From positions 501,901,832 through 501,965,831 of the forward strand of contig NC_047084.1 in the NCBI RefSeq assembly GCF_902459505.1: 64,000 nt of DNA. Reading direction: 5' to 3'. The position numbers and the translations under genes were made by a program. This DNA is from Geotrypetes seraphini. Taxonomy: Eukaryota > Chordata > Amphibia > Gymnophiona > Dermophiidae. The notes beneath the pieces were generated by a model. It searched no databases, was not told where the DNA came from, and saw only the letters and a program-made list of their open reading frames with translations. How positions within the stretch are numbered: position 1 is the first letter of the stretch; each line of letters starts with the position of its first letter. Below, in pieces: positions 1 to 11,464 of the stretch.

Positions 1-990
1 AACATGTCTTCTGACATGTTTTTTTCATTTTTTTTTCCATGGGCACAAATGTTGTGGGGTCCCCCAAAAAGTCGAGCTGCCCCCCCAATGACCGCCCCCC
101 CCCGAAACAAAAATAGAGGCAGAAGGAATGCCCACTCCCTCCTGCAGTCGTCAACCCTCCCTATGTTGAGATGAACCATCCCCCCTGCCAGGAGACTCCT
201 CCCCATACTTCAATAAAAATCAGCAGGAGGGATTCCCATTCCCTCCTGCTGCTACAACCCCCTCACCCCCCACCAGGACCCTCCCTGAAATGACCCTTCC
301 CCTCCCATTCTCCACTTTACAAAAATTTAGCAGGAGGGATGCCCCCGGCTCCCCAGAACCATCTCTTACCTCTACATTAAGATGACAGCAGGAAGGATGC
401 CCAATCTCTCCTGATTGCAGGTCCACCATTCCAAAATGTTGTTTTTCTTAGCCACTGTCAGTGTTATTTCAGAATATTCAGTGCTGGGTCATGTCCAGGT
501 ACTGGCATTAACTATCAAGATTTATGTAGCTGGCTGTCTCTTATGCAGTTAGATACAATATTCAGCACTTAACTGCACGGATGACTGCATAAATAAAGGA
601 CTGGCTTTATGCAGTCCAACTTGACCACACTAGGATGCGCTGGAGTGGCCTAAGACTCTGATTGGTCTAGGCACCTATGGCCCCTCCCATCTGACCCACC
701 TGGGCCAATCAGAGCCTTAGGCCCCTCCCAGTACATCCCAGGATGTACAGGGAAAGGAAGGCCCGCCATTTTGAAGAAGTGGGCCTCCCAGCAGGAGGAG
801 GCATCCCTCCTGTCGATTTTTGAGGGTGGGGTGTTGGGGGTATCAGGCAGGAGGGAGAGGGCATCCCTCCTGCCAATTGGGTGGGTCCTCTGTCTGCCGC
901 AACTGGATCAGCTGATCATGGCAGGGGAATCCCCCCCATCTCCCTGATCAGCTGAGCCAGAAGGACTCCTGAAAACTGCAATAATTGTAA
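1..990. repeat. GC-rich interspersed repeat with inverted CAGGAGGGATGCC motifs
   Basis: Short motifs of the form CAGGAGGGATGCC and their reverse complements recur at 70-90 bp intervals (about 120-430 and 780-910). At 625-735 an inverted pair built around TCTGATTGGTCTAGGC and GGCCAATCAGAGCC is visible. The composition resembles the CpG-rich hairpin parts of the long hAT elements further right. No termini or target duplication were found, so the family is unassigned. The small ORFs here are compositional artefacts. Confidence 0.45.
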
Positions 991-1371
991 ACAGCAATGA
1001 TTCCAAGTCAAAATGTACAGGATATAAGCAATTATATGGTATGGTATGGCCAATTATAGTGCTCTGAATATTGGCTCCTTAGCTCTTTAGGGTGGGGAAA
1101 TAATTTCTTTACCTACAATATAACTCATCATGGACCTGGAAAAGCATATACATGTACTGTAGCACAACACATGCTGCAGATGTGTTTATTCCCTGTGTTT
1201 TCCAGTCCCATAAGAAAACCTTCCCTCCTCCTGTGAGAGGAACTTGCAAACTCATTTGCTGGTTCACAACTTCCTTTATCAAGAGCTTTGTGGAGAATAA
1301 TAAAGGTAGAGACTAAATTCAGGTTTTGGAATGCATTGGCACCAGCATTTTGACAATATCCTAGAAACTTA
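991..1371. other. No recognisable feature
   Basis: AT-balanced sequence with no ORF, tandem array or terminal repeat that I can recognise. Confidence 0.4.
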
Positions 1372-1559
1372 GGGCTCTCCTTTTGTGAAGGTGTGCTAGC
1401 GTTTTTAACACATGCACCGGATTAGCGCGCGCTATAGCGCATGCTAGTCGAAAAACTACCACCTGCTCAAGAGGAGGTGGTAGCGGCTAGCGTGTGCGGC
1501 ATTTTAGCGCGCGCTATTATGCGCGTTAAGGCCCTAAAGCGCCTTCGTAAAAGGAGCCC
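1372..1559. mobile_element. Harbinger-like MITE, 188 bp, TTA target duplication
   Basis: The element begins GGGCTCTCCTTTT and ends AAAAGGAGCCC, which are inverted repeats. It is flanked by TTA on both sides (1369-1371 and 1560-1562). The interior is rich in GCGC and forms a long imperfect hairpin around CACCTGCTCAAGAGGAGGTG. Two more copies lie at 12237-12397 (flanked by TAA) and 34788-34973 (flanked by TTT). A 3-bp target duplication with GGG termini fits PIF/Harbinger non-autonomous elements. The assignment is inference, because no transposase is present. Confidence 0.7.
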
Positions 1560-1562
1560 TTA

Positions 1563-2160
1563 ATTTTTCCTCTTTGCATTGAAAAGTTTCGTTAATTACC
1601 CACATATTGATTATTTGCCATAATGGAAAATCCTTTAGCATTCCCTCCATCTGTAAGCCTGGAAATCAAGCTCTTTCAAGTAACAGGAGGAAAAAAAGCA
1701 ATTCGTCCCGTAATGATTAAGAAAAGCTGAAGGCACCAGTTGGAATTCCACTTGGGAAGATTTATGGAGTTAAACACAATGACCTGACTCCTGAGCAGCA
1801 CATGCTCAAAATGAGCTCATATTTTCCCCCTGGTTACTGTAAAATCACAACGTGCTGTCAGAGCCCCTTTTCATGATCCTTTTATCAGGACAGAATAAAG
1901 ACCTAAATTAAATGCAAACCAGATTCACAGGTGCTGAGCCCACTATTTTATCAGTGGGAAGCTGTCTGCTCTTTGTTCTGTGGAATGGCACTTCATGATT
2001 ATATTGCTAAACTGCTGCCAATCACAGCGAGAGCCTAACTAGTGTTTTATATCTTTCCAGCAGAAGAAAGCACAATTAGTGGTGCTATAAAAGTCAAGAC
2101 TCTTATACTCTGGAATTTCAACTTTTAAAAAAGGGGGTTTAGCCCTTTATCCTCTCCCTA
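1563..2160. other. Repeat-poor block, candidate conserved non-coding DNA
   Basis: No repeat family, terminal repeat or ORF is recognisable over about 600 bp. The block is moderately AT-rich and contains homeodomain-type cores (CGTTAATTACCC near 1593, GTAATGATTAAG near 1711) and an intact AT/GC mosaic of the kind seen in vertebrate enhancers. Conservation cannot be judged without other genomes, so this is only a candidate. Confidence 0.25.
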
Positions 2161-2640
2161 AAAGGCCAGGCTGCAATGGTCTGTATATCAAAGATTGATG
2201 CTAGAGACAGATATCCTATACACATTGATTAACTGGACTGCAGAACGCCCTTTTTTTTTTTTTGTTGAAGAGGGACAAATTCTGCATCTAAGCTCCCACC
2301 CCAATTTCTCACTTTTCATTTATATTTGTAGGTCTTCTACTAAAGTGTAAAGGTTGTAATTTGCAAGATTACCACATGGTAACTTCAAAGCCTCTGAATT
2401 AACTGGTGGGACTGGAAGCTGTCCATGCAATAAATGCAGAGGAAATACACTTAGTATGCGTTAAATGCATTGCAGATAACGCAGATGGACTTAACGCTAT
2501 CTATTAAGGTGTTGGTAACTGCTCTGTAATATCTTCTGCCTTAACAGTTAAAACTCAATATAGTTCCATGCATTAAGAGTAAGATTATATCCCTGCTCAA
2601 TCCCTTCCCAATCTTCACCACATTTCATATTATGCAATTC
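2161..2640. other. Mostly unassigned sequence
   Basis: It contains an oligo-T run near 2250 and a short stretch (about 2450-2560) with TTAACGC/GCGTTAAA motifs, possibly a worn MITE. Nothing else is supported. Confidence 0.3.
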
Positions 2641-3240
2641 AAAGGCAATAGAATGCTGTTTGGTTTGAGGGGGCCCAGAAGCTCTGCCCTAGCCCCAGTG
2701 AAATCCTGCAGCATGAGCCATCACCAGGTCCCGACTCCACCTTCTACCTCCTCCTGGCATTGTATTAAATCTATGGGGCAGCTGCCATGCAGCGTCAACA
2801 AGCAGGCCTGCCCCCGGAAGAAGAATGAAGGATTCCAGGGCAGGCCTGCTCGTTGACGCTGTGCGACGACTGCCCCGAAAATATAAAGTACAACATCGGG
2901 AAACAGGTGAGAGGGCAGGCACCAATTGTCAATTGCTGCTAAGGTCTTCATTTTCAAAGCATATGGATGTCTCATAAAGCTGAAATGGAAGTCTACATGC
3001 TTGAAATGTCCAAATCCCTATTTTGCAAAGGAAGAATAGGGGCATCTAACACTGTAGTACGTCCAAATAGCAAGGGGGCATGTTCTAGGAATGTTTTGGG
3101 TGGAACTAGGAAGGGACTGAAATCTGGCTGTCCAACTGTGATTACCGAAGGGGAAGAAATGTCCATGTCTAAAAAGAAAAATGTTCATGTTTAGACCTCG
3201 GAACATCCAGGTTACAGAAAAGTGCACCGATTGAGCAACT
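2641..3240. repeat. Hairpin-containing repeat (inverted arms about 2773-2878)
   Basis: An arm beginning GGGGCAGCTGCCATGCAGCG and running through GTCAACAAGCAGGCCTGCCCC is mirrored by GGGCAGGCCTGCTCGTTGACGC ... GACTGCCCC about 20 bp later, giving roughly 40-bp arms. This resembles the CpG-rich hairpins inside the long hAT elements of this window. The remainder to 3240 has no recognisable structure. The overlapping small ORFs follow from the hairpin and are not considered genes. Confidence 0.5.
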
Positions 3241-3245
3241 GTCCA

Positions 3246-3553
3246 CTAGAAGGATTAACTCGCAGCCTGGGAGCCACTTGCGGTCCGCCAGATACTATTT
3301 TGAGGCCCTCAGTATGTTTATCATAATCACAAAAGTAAAATAGTTTCTTGATCATATGTCTCTTTAGCTATAAATTACAATATCATTATTAAGACTTAGC
3401 CAAAAGCCAAAAGGAAAGATTTATAAACTATAAAGAGTTTTACCTCATGCAAAATTTTCATTTCTTTAATAAGACATTAACTATTTTCTCTGAGGTCCTC
3501 TAAGTACCTTAAAATCCAAAATGTGGTCCTGCAAAGGGTTTGAGTTTGAGACC
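3246..3553 (-). mobile_element. hAT MITE, CAGTGGTCTCAAAC family, left end lost
   Basis: Reading the minus strand, it starts CAGTGGTCTCAAACTCAAAC and matches the complete copy at 41870-42252 over most of its length (shared blocks include TTGCATGAGGTAAAACTC and the AAATTACAATATCATTATTAA region). The opposite terminal repeat near 3250 is missing. A partial target duplication (GATTAA on both sides) remains. Confidence 0.65.
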
Positions 3554-3635
3554 ACTGGATTAAGGTGTGACACTTCCTTAGTCCTCCTGTAGTTGCTGTC
3601 CCCCTCCCTTCCCCTGAAAGTTAAATGGTAAGCAG

Positions 3636-4370
3636 GGCCAGATTAATGGATAGGCCCAGTAGGCACATGCTTAGGGCCCAAAATAGTCAGGGGGGCCCGC
3701 TGAAGGATGGCTTACCAATATGCCAATTTTTTTTTTTTTCAGACGGCAACGGGTCCCCTACATGGCAACGGGCCCCCACCCAACAACGATGACAACACCA
3801 GCCAGCCCACCTCCACCCCCGGCATCGACAGACGGCAACGTGGCCTTCTGCTGGCATCAATGGCAACACAGCCAACGCAGCTCCAAGAAGGTCCCGCGAT
3901 GAATGTGTCTGCCGGTCCATCCCCTTCCTCCATCACGTACTTCTTCTGGCAGACACAATCATCGCGGGATTTTCATGGAACTGAGCCGGCCGCATTGCCA
4001 TTGATGCTGGAGGGGGGCCGCATTGCTGTCCGTCGATGCCAGGGGGGAGGGCCGGTGTTGTTGTTGTTGTCGTTGTCATCGATGCTGGGTGAGGGCCAGT
4101 TGCTGTTGCTGGGTGAGGGCCAGTTGCTGTTGCTGGGGGGGGGGGGGCGTTTCCATTGCTGTGTGGAATGGGTGGTGGAGTGAAAGAAAGGGGGCAGATA
4201 CTGATGGAATTGGTGTGCAGGAAAAGGGGGAAGGATACTGGATGGTATTGGGTTGGAGGGAAAGTAAGGGGGCTGATGCTGATGGAAGTGAGGGGAAGGG
4301 AGAGGAGAGAGTGAAATGCCAGAATGGGTATGGGTGTGGTAGAGGGAAGGGAAGAAGAACCCAAAGAGTA
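3636..4370 (+). mobile_element. hAT-derived module: hairpin followed by purine/GT minisatellite
   Basis: The stretch opens with AGGGCCAGATTAATGGATAGG, like a hAT subterminal end. Inverted arms of about 60 bp lie at roughly 3850-3911 and 3948-4010 (one arm contains AAGGTCCCGCGATGAATGTG, the other ATCATCGCGGGA). After them come tandem TGCTGGGTGAGGGCCAGTTGC units (about 4083-4140), then an A/G-rich tract to about 4350. Long ORFs in several frames reflect this low-complexity composition and are not taken as genes. The order hairpin then purine array matches the modules in the long hAT elements. Confidence 0.5.
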
Positions 4371-4489
4371 GCAACATTCCATGCTACCAATCCAGGGCAA
4401 GCAGTGGCTTCCCCTATGTCTGTCTCAATAACAGACTATAGACTTTTCTTCCAGGAAATTGTCCAAAATTTTCTTACAACCAGCTACGT
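4371..4489 (-). mobile_element. CR1/L3-like LINE scrap
   Basis: The segment with AACATTCCATGCTACC and TGTCTCAATAACAGACTAT matches the repeat at 26640-27120 almost word for word. There it continues into antisense CR1/L3-type sequence. Confidence 0.45.
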
Positions 4490-4596
4490 CAGGGGTCTCA
4501 AAGTCCCTCCTCGAGGGCCACAATCCAGTCGGATTTTCAGGATTTCCCCAATGAATATGCATGAGATCTATGTGCATGCACTGCTTTCAATACATA
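4490..4596 (+). mobile_element. hAT-like MITE fragment (CAGGGGTCTCAAAGTCC end)
   Basis: One terminus, CAGGGGTCTCAAAGTCC, is followed by CTCGAGGGCCACAATCCAG and an ATGAATATGCATGAGAT block. The other end is missing where L2-like sequence begins at 4597. Confidence 0.45.
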
Positions 4597-5262
4597 TTCA
4601 AGTTTAAGTTTATTAGAGTTTTAATATACCGACCATCAAACAAATATCTGGCCGGTTTACATTAAATTTTAAAAAAAAGTAAAGCAAAAGAAATTGAAAA
4701 GGTAAATATTTAAAAGTGCATAGAGTGAACATAAAAGACATTAACAGGACAAACTTGAATGTGAGGATAAAAGGGAATGGGAGGGTAGAGTTACATGTTT
4801 TGAGAGAAAAGGGAAAAAGGGGAATTGGGATGAAACATATTGGGTGGGGTAGGTTTTTTAAGAGAGAAATAAAATTTAAAAAAAAAAAAAAAAGATAGAA
4901 AATAATATGAATGGAATAAAAGGGAGGAGTAGAGTCTAAGCAGAAGAGAATGCGTCGCGAAATAAGAAAGTCTTCAGGCTTATTTTAAATTTATCTAGAT
5001 GTAGTTCTTCTCGAAGTTGTTGTGGTAGAGAATTCCACAAAGTTGGGGCAGATACAGCAAAATTTATTTTCCGTGTATAATAGAACTCTTTTATGGAGGG
5101 AATTAAAAGAAGTTTTTGATTCGTTGATCTTAAAGTTCATGGAGAACATTGGGGAATGAGGAGTTTATGAAGGTATGAAGGCTGTTGAGAAGACTTTATT
5201 TTGAAGGTCAAGAGGATGATTTTATAAGTGATTCGATGAGCCACTGGGAGCCAGTGTGCATA
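4597..5262 (-). mobile_element. L2-like LINE, 3' end fragment, antisense
   Basis: The minus strand around 4965-5040 encodes LWNSLPQQLREELHLDKFK followed by SLKTFLF. This matches the C-terminal tail of the L2-like ORF at 58174-59203 (WNSLPQHLRDEQQLAKFKIN). Both end in a 3' UTR with CCGGCCAGA, TTGTTTGATGGTCGG and an AAACTTG-type tail, so they are the same family. It is 5' truncated and interrupted by an A-rich run near 4876. Confidence 0.7.
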
Positions 5263-5900
5263 TAGGCTCATACATTCTGCAGCTACCTCTGATTACCTGT
5301 ATAAACTTTGTTTCTAGTGGGTTTTTTTCCATCAAGACCTCCCTTTTCCTCTCATCTAAACTTGAATCCTTTGTCTCACAGCTGTACTTCTTGGTCACTT
5401 CTATAACCTTTGCCTTATGGGTCAGCAAGGATATGACCTCTCTCGGCTACTTGTTGCCATGCTCTATCCCTATTGGTCTCTTCTCTTCACTCCCCTTAAC
5501 TTTATGTGTACTCCCTGTGGATACTTTGTCTCAGGGTTAGTCATGCTTCTCCTTCCATCTGAAACACATGTGACTTTATCCCCTGAATAGAGAACCAGCC
5601 TTTTTACCTTAAGCTATCCGACCACATGCATGAATAATTCAACATTTCATCTCTGGAGCTTGGAATACTTTACTGCTCAACTATTCTCTCAGCCCTGCCA
5701 CCAAACTTCTGTTCTTCAAATCTCTACCTTCATCTTCAGCTGTAATATTCAGAAAAACTACTAAGAGCACATCTACTATATTTATTCAATAAAGCGTAGT
5801 TTAGAAAATTATAAGGATTTCCTGCATGTGCGTTGATGTGCTAAGGTTTAACTTCCTGGAAAGTATAGCATATGTCTGCTTAGAGAGTCCTGGACCGAGA
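5263..5900 (+). mobile_element. Degenerate L2-like LINE fragment (about 5600-5800) in unassigned sequence
   Basis: Across shifting frames the plus strand at 5600-5800 reads like the L2-type tail (SGAWNTLLLNYSLSP ... TKLLFFKSLP). The reading is broken, so this is an old remnant. From 5263 to 5600 nothing is recognised. Confidence 0.35.
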
Positions 5901-6230
5901 CACTACTTCCATACTCACAATGATGTTTGGCGGCCTAAAACACCTACATAGGCATGATTCTGGTGTCAGTAGGTGGCTTAAAACTCAGTTAAAAATGCCA
6001 TTTGAACAACATTTTTTAACTGAGTTTTGGTGCCGGTTCGAGAATCCAGGCCTCTGGCCTACATTTTCGGTGCCTACATATGATGTGAATCGTGCCTATG
6101 GAGGTGCAATTCCGGTGCTGTTTTTTTAGGTGCCAGTAGGCATCTTAAACTTAGCTAAAAATGCTGTTTGAACAGCATTTTTTAACTGGCACTGGTTCAA
6201 GAATCTGGGCCTAAAGGTTTACATCTGATA
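5901..6230. repeat. Interspersed repeat with two copies of a palindromic TTTGAACA core
   Basis: Two similar halves (5920-6060 and 6115-6215) each contain AAAAATGC..TTTGAACA..CATTTTTTAACT, a near-palindrome, and end in AGAATC.GG..C. The family was not identified. The first half encodes an incidental 69-codon ORF. Confidence 0.45.
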
Positions 6231-6543
6231 AAAGATGATTGAGCATCCAAATGTCCTGGATCATCCACGAAGTCCATTGTATAGGTTGACAATAAATTAA
6301 AAAGGATTTATTTCACCATAACGGCCCACAGTAAGAATATTGAATTAAAAATTCCCCTGATGCAGCAATAACACGAAACAGGGCCTGTCGGGAATTCTAT
6401 GTTTTTGTTTCTCTCCCGTACGTTGCAATTATAACAGTGCTGGGAGATTAGTTTCATAAACTGCGGAGATTTTTTCCAACACCAGAGGACACAGTGTCTC
6501 GAATAAGATAAGAGCTGGTTTCCTATTTTTATAAGAAAATCTA
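6231..6543. other. Unassigned flank of the L1 locus
   Basis: No repeat or gene recognised. A 109-codon minus-strand ORF spanning 6308-6637 crosses the L1 boundary and has no recognisable similarity. Confidence 0.3.
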
Positions 6544-6559
6544 TAGATATAAGCTTTTG
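6544..6559. repeat. Target-site duplication, left copy (16 bp)
   Basis: TAGATATAAGCTTTTG occurs here and again, identical, at 16911-16926. The two copies bracket the antisense L1 locus and mark it as descending from a single L1-type insertion site. Confidence 0.8.
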
Positions 6560-7459
6560 GGTTGGTTTTTTTTGTAAATCTTTATTGATTTTCAAACTTT
6601 GAAAGTGTAATACAAATAATATCAGAAAGCTGCACAAAAATACACTATCAACTATATAATTATTACATTAACAATAATTTCTTCCCTCCTAAAACATTAG
6701 CACATATAAAATGATTTCAATATTGTAATAAAATAAATTTACTTTTCAGAATATATTTCCCACCCTCCATGGATGTGCAAAATGTAACGAAAAAGAAAGA
6801 AAAATTATCTTAATTATAATACAATAATAATAATAATGGACTCCATACCTCTTTAAAAGACTTATTATTCCCAAAACGTTCTGCCATCATCTTTTCATAT
6901 TTATACATGGTACACACAGTTACCCACCAAAAAGTAAAGTTAATCCTATCATAATTTTTCCAATTTTGAGTAATTAGTTGAACCCCCTATTTCTGTTAAG
7001 ATCAGGAAAAGAAGACTTTTATATCTAAGGTATGATTAATATGAAGTATTGTTCCACAAAATTATCGCTTCATATGACAGGGAGATAGATGATTCAAGAA
7101 TGAGATTAATTTGTCCCCAGATTGACTTCCAGAAACCAAGTTTCAATGGACAAAAATATAACAGATGATCCAAAATCCCTATATTAATATTAGATTTAGA
7201 ATTATCTATTTTTTTTGTAAATGAACTGGGGGTCCAAAAATTCCTATGCAATAAAAATAACCATGTTTGTCTCATAGATTCTGATGCTGTACATTTCAAC
7301 CTCCAAGTCCAAATTCGTGGCCAACGAGATACAGAAATATACTGTTTTATCTCGATGCTTCAGATGTCTCTAAGACTATTTTTTGGCTTCTTATTTAAAA
7401 ATCCCTAAATCAGTTGAACCACTGGGTGGCCTGATGTCCTAGTAGGTCTGTCTGGTAGC

Positions 7460-9754
7460 CAGTGGCATACCAAGGGGGAGAAGGGGGGGAGGTCCGCCCC
7501 GGATGCAGCCTTAGGAGGGGTGCACAGCCGGCCAGGTCCGGAAAATTCTACCGGGCCGATCAGCCTGCCTATCCCCGACGTCAATTCTGCCATTGGAGAG
7601 AAAGTTTGGGCCAGCCAATCGCTGCCTAGCTGGGCAGAACTTTCTCTCTGACGACAGAATTGAAGTCGAGGAGAGGAATGCTGGTCGGCCTGACGCAGGG
7701 AAGACACAGGGAAGGAGAGCTTGGGGCGGCAGTGACTTTGGGGCATGTTACCCGATGGCGGTGACTTGGGGGATTGTTCCCCGATGGCGGCGGTAATGGC
7801 TTGGGGGAGGGCAGGGATAAAGAAAGAAAGGGGGCAGGCAGGGAGACAGAAGGAAAGAAGGGAAACAGAGAAAAAGAAAGGGGGCATGAAGAAAGAAAAT
7901 AAGAAAGGGAGGCAGTGAGGAAGAAAGGGCAGGGAGAGAGGAAGAAAAAGTTGGGGGAGGGAATGAGGTCTGGAGGAGAGGAAGCATACAGGCTGAAAGA
8001 AGGGAAGAAAGATTGGATGCACAGTCAGAAGAAGAAAGTGCAACCAGAGACTCATGAAATCACCAGACAACAAGGTAGAAAAAATGATTTTATTTTAAAT
8101 TTAGTGATCAAAATGTGTCTGAATTATATCTGCTGTCTATATTTTGCACTATGACTCCCCTTTTACTAAACCACAATAGCGGTTTTTAGCGCAGGGAGCC
8201 TATGAGCGTCAAGAGCAGCCCTGGGCATTCAGCGCAGCTCCCTGTGCTAAAAACTGCTATTGTGCTTTAGTAAAAAGGGAAGGGGGGGGGGTATTTGTCT
8301 ATTTTTGTATGGTTGTTACTGAGGTGACAGTGCATAGAATTATCTGCCTTGACCTCTTTGAAAAAAAAAACAGAATAAGAATGATAATTAACATTTTCTC
8401 AGCGTACAGTGTGCTTTGTGTTTTTTTTTTAAATTTTATTGTTGATAGATCATTTTGACTTGGTCATTTTTAAAGTAGCTCGCAAGCCCAAAAAGTGTGG
8501 GCACCCCTAAGCTAGAGCGTTTCTGCTGTAAAGATCATGTCTGACGCAACCGGAAGTTGCATCAGAGACGACCTTTACGGCAGCCATATGCAACTACAAT
8601 GCTCCGGCTGCTGTAAAAAGGCAGTTTAGACATTGCCGGTCACAGGGCAGGGAGGTTTGTCGGGCCGGGGGGGGGGGGGAAGAAAGGGCCATGAAGGTGG
8701 GCAGGGAGGGAGAAAGGGAGAAAAGGTGGGGTGGAGAGGAAAACAGGGTAAAACAGAGGGGGGAGAAGGACGCTGAAAGCACAAGGGGAAGACAGAGGAG
8801 GGGAGAAGGATGCTGAAAGCACATGGAGACGACAGAGTGGGAAGAAGATGCTGAATGGAAATGGGGAACAGAGAGTGGGGAGAAGATGCTGAAGGGAAAT
8901 GAGGAACAGAGAGTGGGGAGAAGATGCTGCAGGAAAATGGGGAAGAGAGAGTGGGGGAGAAGATGCAGAAGGGAAATGGGGAAGAGAGAGTTGGGAGAAG
9001 ATGCTGGCAAGGAAGAACACAGAGATGCCAGACTATGAGAGGAGCGGAGGGAAGAAGATGGGTGCCAGACCAATTTGGAAGGAGGGAGAAAGGGAGAGGC
9101 ACAGTAACAGAGCAAATGGAAGGTGCAGAGAGAAGAGAGACAGTGGCTGGAAGGAAGAGAGTAACAAGAAGATGAGGAAATCAGAAACCAGAGAAGACAA
9201 AGGTAGAACAAAAATTTTCTATTTATTTATTGCTTTAGGAGACACGTGTCATTGTTTCTGTGGTGTTGCATTGTATGCAGAGACCAGCTTCTTGCTGTTT
9301 CAATTTAACTTTTGTCTATGTATTTCTGTGGAGCATTTTTTAGCGCCAGCCATGGTGGCAGCAGCTCTGATGCTCAGAATTATATGAGCGTCAGAGCTGT
9401 TACCACCGTGGCTAAAATTGACACTACAGTTTTGTAAAAGGGGGAGGGGTTAGTTTGTGATGACATATTCCATACTAGGCGAAGGTGTTTTCTGTGTTCT
9501 GTGTTTTCGAAAGACATGGTTTTCTGTTAGGATTGACGGTGTAGGATTGATCTGTACTAGTCTGGCTTGTTTAGATTTACAATGGGTGTATTGATGTTGT
9601 ACTGCTCACTGCAGTATGTAAGATGCTGCCTTTTCCTAGGTACTCATGTGTGACATGTAGCTTGTTACTAAAAATCATGTTTTTCGTACAGATGGGGGAG
9701 GGGGTGCCAAAAAATGATGGGCCCCGGGTGTCACATATGCTAGGTACACCATTG
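7460..9754 (+). mobile_element. Non-autonomous hAT element A, CAGTGGCATACC family, 2.3 kb
   Basis: It starts CAGTGGCATACCAAGG and ends GCTAGGTACACCATTG, which are inverted termini. A perfect 8-bp duplication CTGGTAGC flanks it (7452-7459 and 9755-9762), and L1 sequence resumes on both sides. Two modules lie inside. The first is a hairpin at about 7575-7672, an A/G-rich array at 7805-8060, and CAAGGTAGAA at 8071-8080. The second is a hairpin at about 8517-8620, an array of about 38-bp GAGAAGATGCTGAAGGG units at 8755-9005, and ACAAAGGTAGAA at 9197-9208. A palindromic segment (8154-8285) sits between them. No transposase is encoded; the long antisense ORFs arise from the pyrimidine-rich strand. 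Confidence 0.85.
8755..9005 (+). repeat. Purine-rich minisatellite in hAT element A
   Basis: About six imperfect units of roughly 38 bp contain GGGGAGAAGATGCTG and GGAAATGGGGAA. The plus strand is almost pure purine, while the other strand gives long serine/proline-rich ORFs without biological meaning. Confidence 0.7.
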
Positions 9755-9803
9755 CTGGTAGCAAAGGATCTGCAAACTATAATAAGTTTTTAAACTTTTC
9801 CAT

Positions 9804-10154
9804 TCAGGGAACCCACTCTGAATAGCCTGCTTCAACTGCAGCCACATATTGTTGAGACTTTAATATTCCAAATGATTGTTGCAACCGTGAAAAATCAAGT
9901 AGTTTTCCATTAGACATAACATTGTCCAATGTCCGAATACTTGCCTGCATCCAATTCTTCCAGGCAATTCCAGCACCGCCTATTTGAATCTTGGAGTTTA
10001 ACCATAAGGACTGCAAAGTAGATTTCATTATAGGAACATCTGTAAGTTTTTCAATAAATTTAATTGTTTTCCATGTGTCCAATAAAATTATGTTGTCTTT
10101 AGCAGCTTGATACTTAGTACACGAGATAGTCACATAGGAGACATAATTTTCCAC
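9804..10154 (-). pseudogene. L1 ORF2 remnant, region downstream of RT
   Basis: The minus-strand reading contains ILLDTWKTIKFIEKLT, KSTLQSLWLNSKIQIGG and WKNWMQASIRTLDNV. It is homologous to the same region of the L1 copies at 16601-16891 and 25381-25790. It lies directly 3' of the RT remnant in sense orientation and is frame-shifted relative to it. Confidence 0.75.
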
Positions 10155-10221
10155 TCAAGATATAACCAATCCGGCTGATGTTCCTGGAGCTCAGGGAGGA
10201 TCCAGTACATACCTCGACGCA

Positions 10222-11433
10222 TTATATAGGCTTGATGATACCTTTAAAAATTGGGAAATTTACCTCACCCTCCGCAATTGGTTTTTGTAAAGATACTAAA
10301 GCAATTCTTGCATTTTTCCCAAGCCAAATAAATTTTGTCAGAATACTATTTAGCTTTTTGTAAAAGGACCCTTGAAAATAAATTGGCAACATACCGATTT
10401 GGTAGCAAACTACAGGCAAAATCATCATTTTGACTGTTTGAACTCTCCCCCACCAAGACAAATGTAGAGGGTTCCATTGCTCACATATTTCCGTGACCTT
10501 TAATAGTAAGGATTTTTCATTTACTTTCATCGTTTCTTCCAATGTATTTTTTATCCAAATCCCTAAATATTTTATACCATCTTCCTTCCAGATAAAAGGA
10601 AATGCATCAAATAATCCTTTTGCACAATGTACATTTAATGGAAGAACCTCCGATTTACTCCAGTTTATTTTGTAACCAGAGAATTTTCCAAATCTATCTA
10701 TTAAATCCAGTAAATGTGGAATGGTCAACTCAGGATTCCTCAAATGAATCAAGATTTCATCTGCATATGCAGAGACCTTATATTCCCGACCTGCATAAGG
10801 AATAACACGTACCTCCTCTGCTTGTTGAATAGCTAAAAGTAAAGGTTCCAGAACAATATCAAAAAGAAAAGGAGATAACAGACATCCTTGTTTAATTCCC
10901 CTCTCTAGACAAAACCTTTCTGAAAAAGTATTATTAATATACAATCTGGCAGAAGGGGAACTATACAAGGTTTGAATCATTTGTATGAATCTAGAACCAA
11001 TACCAAACCAATCCATTGCCTGATACATAAAGGTCCACTCCACTCGATCAAAGGCCTTCTCCGCATCTAAGGATACAGAGAAAGCCGGATCATCCATTTC
11101 CTTTGTCAGGTTTAACATATGAAAGGCCAATCTGGTATTATTTGAAGAATGTCTTTGAGCAACGAACCCTGTTTGGTACATACCAATAATATAAGGGAGA
11201 GCCTTAGCCAAATGTAAAGCCAATAACTTCGCTAACAATTTTCCATCCACATTAATCAAAGAAATAGGCCTGTAATTTGAAATCAATGTAGGATCTTTAT
11301 TTGGCTTTGGCAAAACTATTGTTAAAGATTCTACCATAGTACCTGTAATACAACTTTTAGTCAGTTGAGTCTGATATAAATTGAATAGATGAGGTAACAA
11401 GGCAATTTGAAAGCCATTATAAAACTCTACCAT
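10222..11433 (-). pseudogene. L1 ORF2 reverse transcriptase domain remnant (403 codons)
   Basis: Target-primed reverse transcriptase of an L1-clade LINE. Visible motifs in order are KPNKDPTLISNYRPISLIN, GFVAQRHSSNNTRLAF, LDAEKAFDRVEW, GIKQGCLLSPFLFDI and SAYADEILIHL, then the thumb region with KYLGIWI. The catalytic YADD box reads YADE, so the second aspartate is changed and the copy would be impaired even if the rest were whole. The frame is open for 403 codons, but the flanking endonuclease and C-terminal parts are in other frames. The family is the same general L1 lineage as the copy at 24425-26167 and distinct from the intact L1 at 27746-33127. Confidence 0.85.
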
Positions 11434-11464
11434 ATATCCATCACCACCTGGAGCAGATCCAACT

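Noticed and set aside
3707-4607. Overlapping plus and minus ORFs of 104-194 codons
   Set aside because: Low-complexity GCTG and purine tracts give open frames on both strands; no similarity or start context favours any of them.
8071-8080. Genuine host exon ending at CAAGGTAGAA
   Set aside because: The motif sits in a transposon and recurs in other copies, so a transposon-internal explanation is preferred to a host gene.
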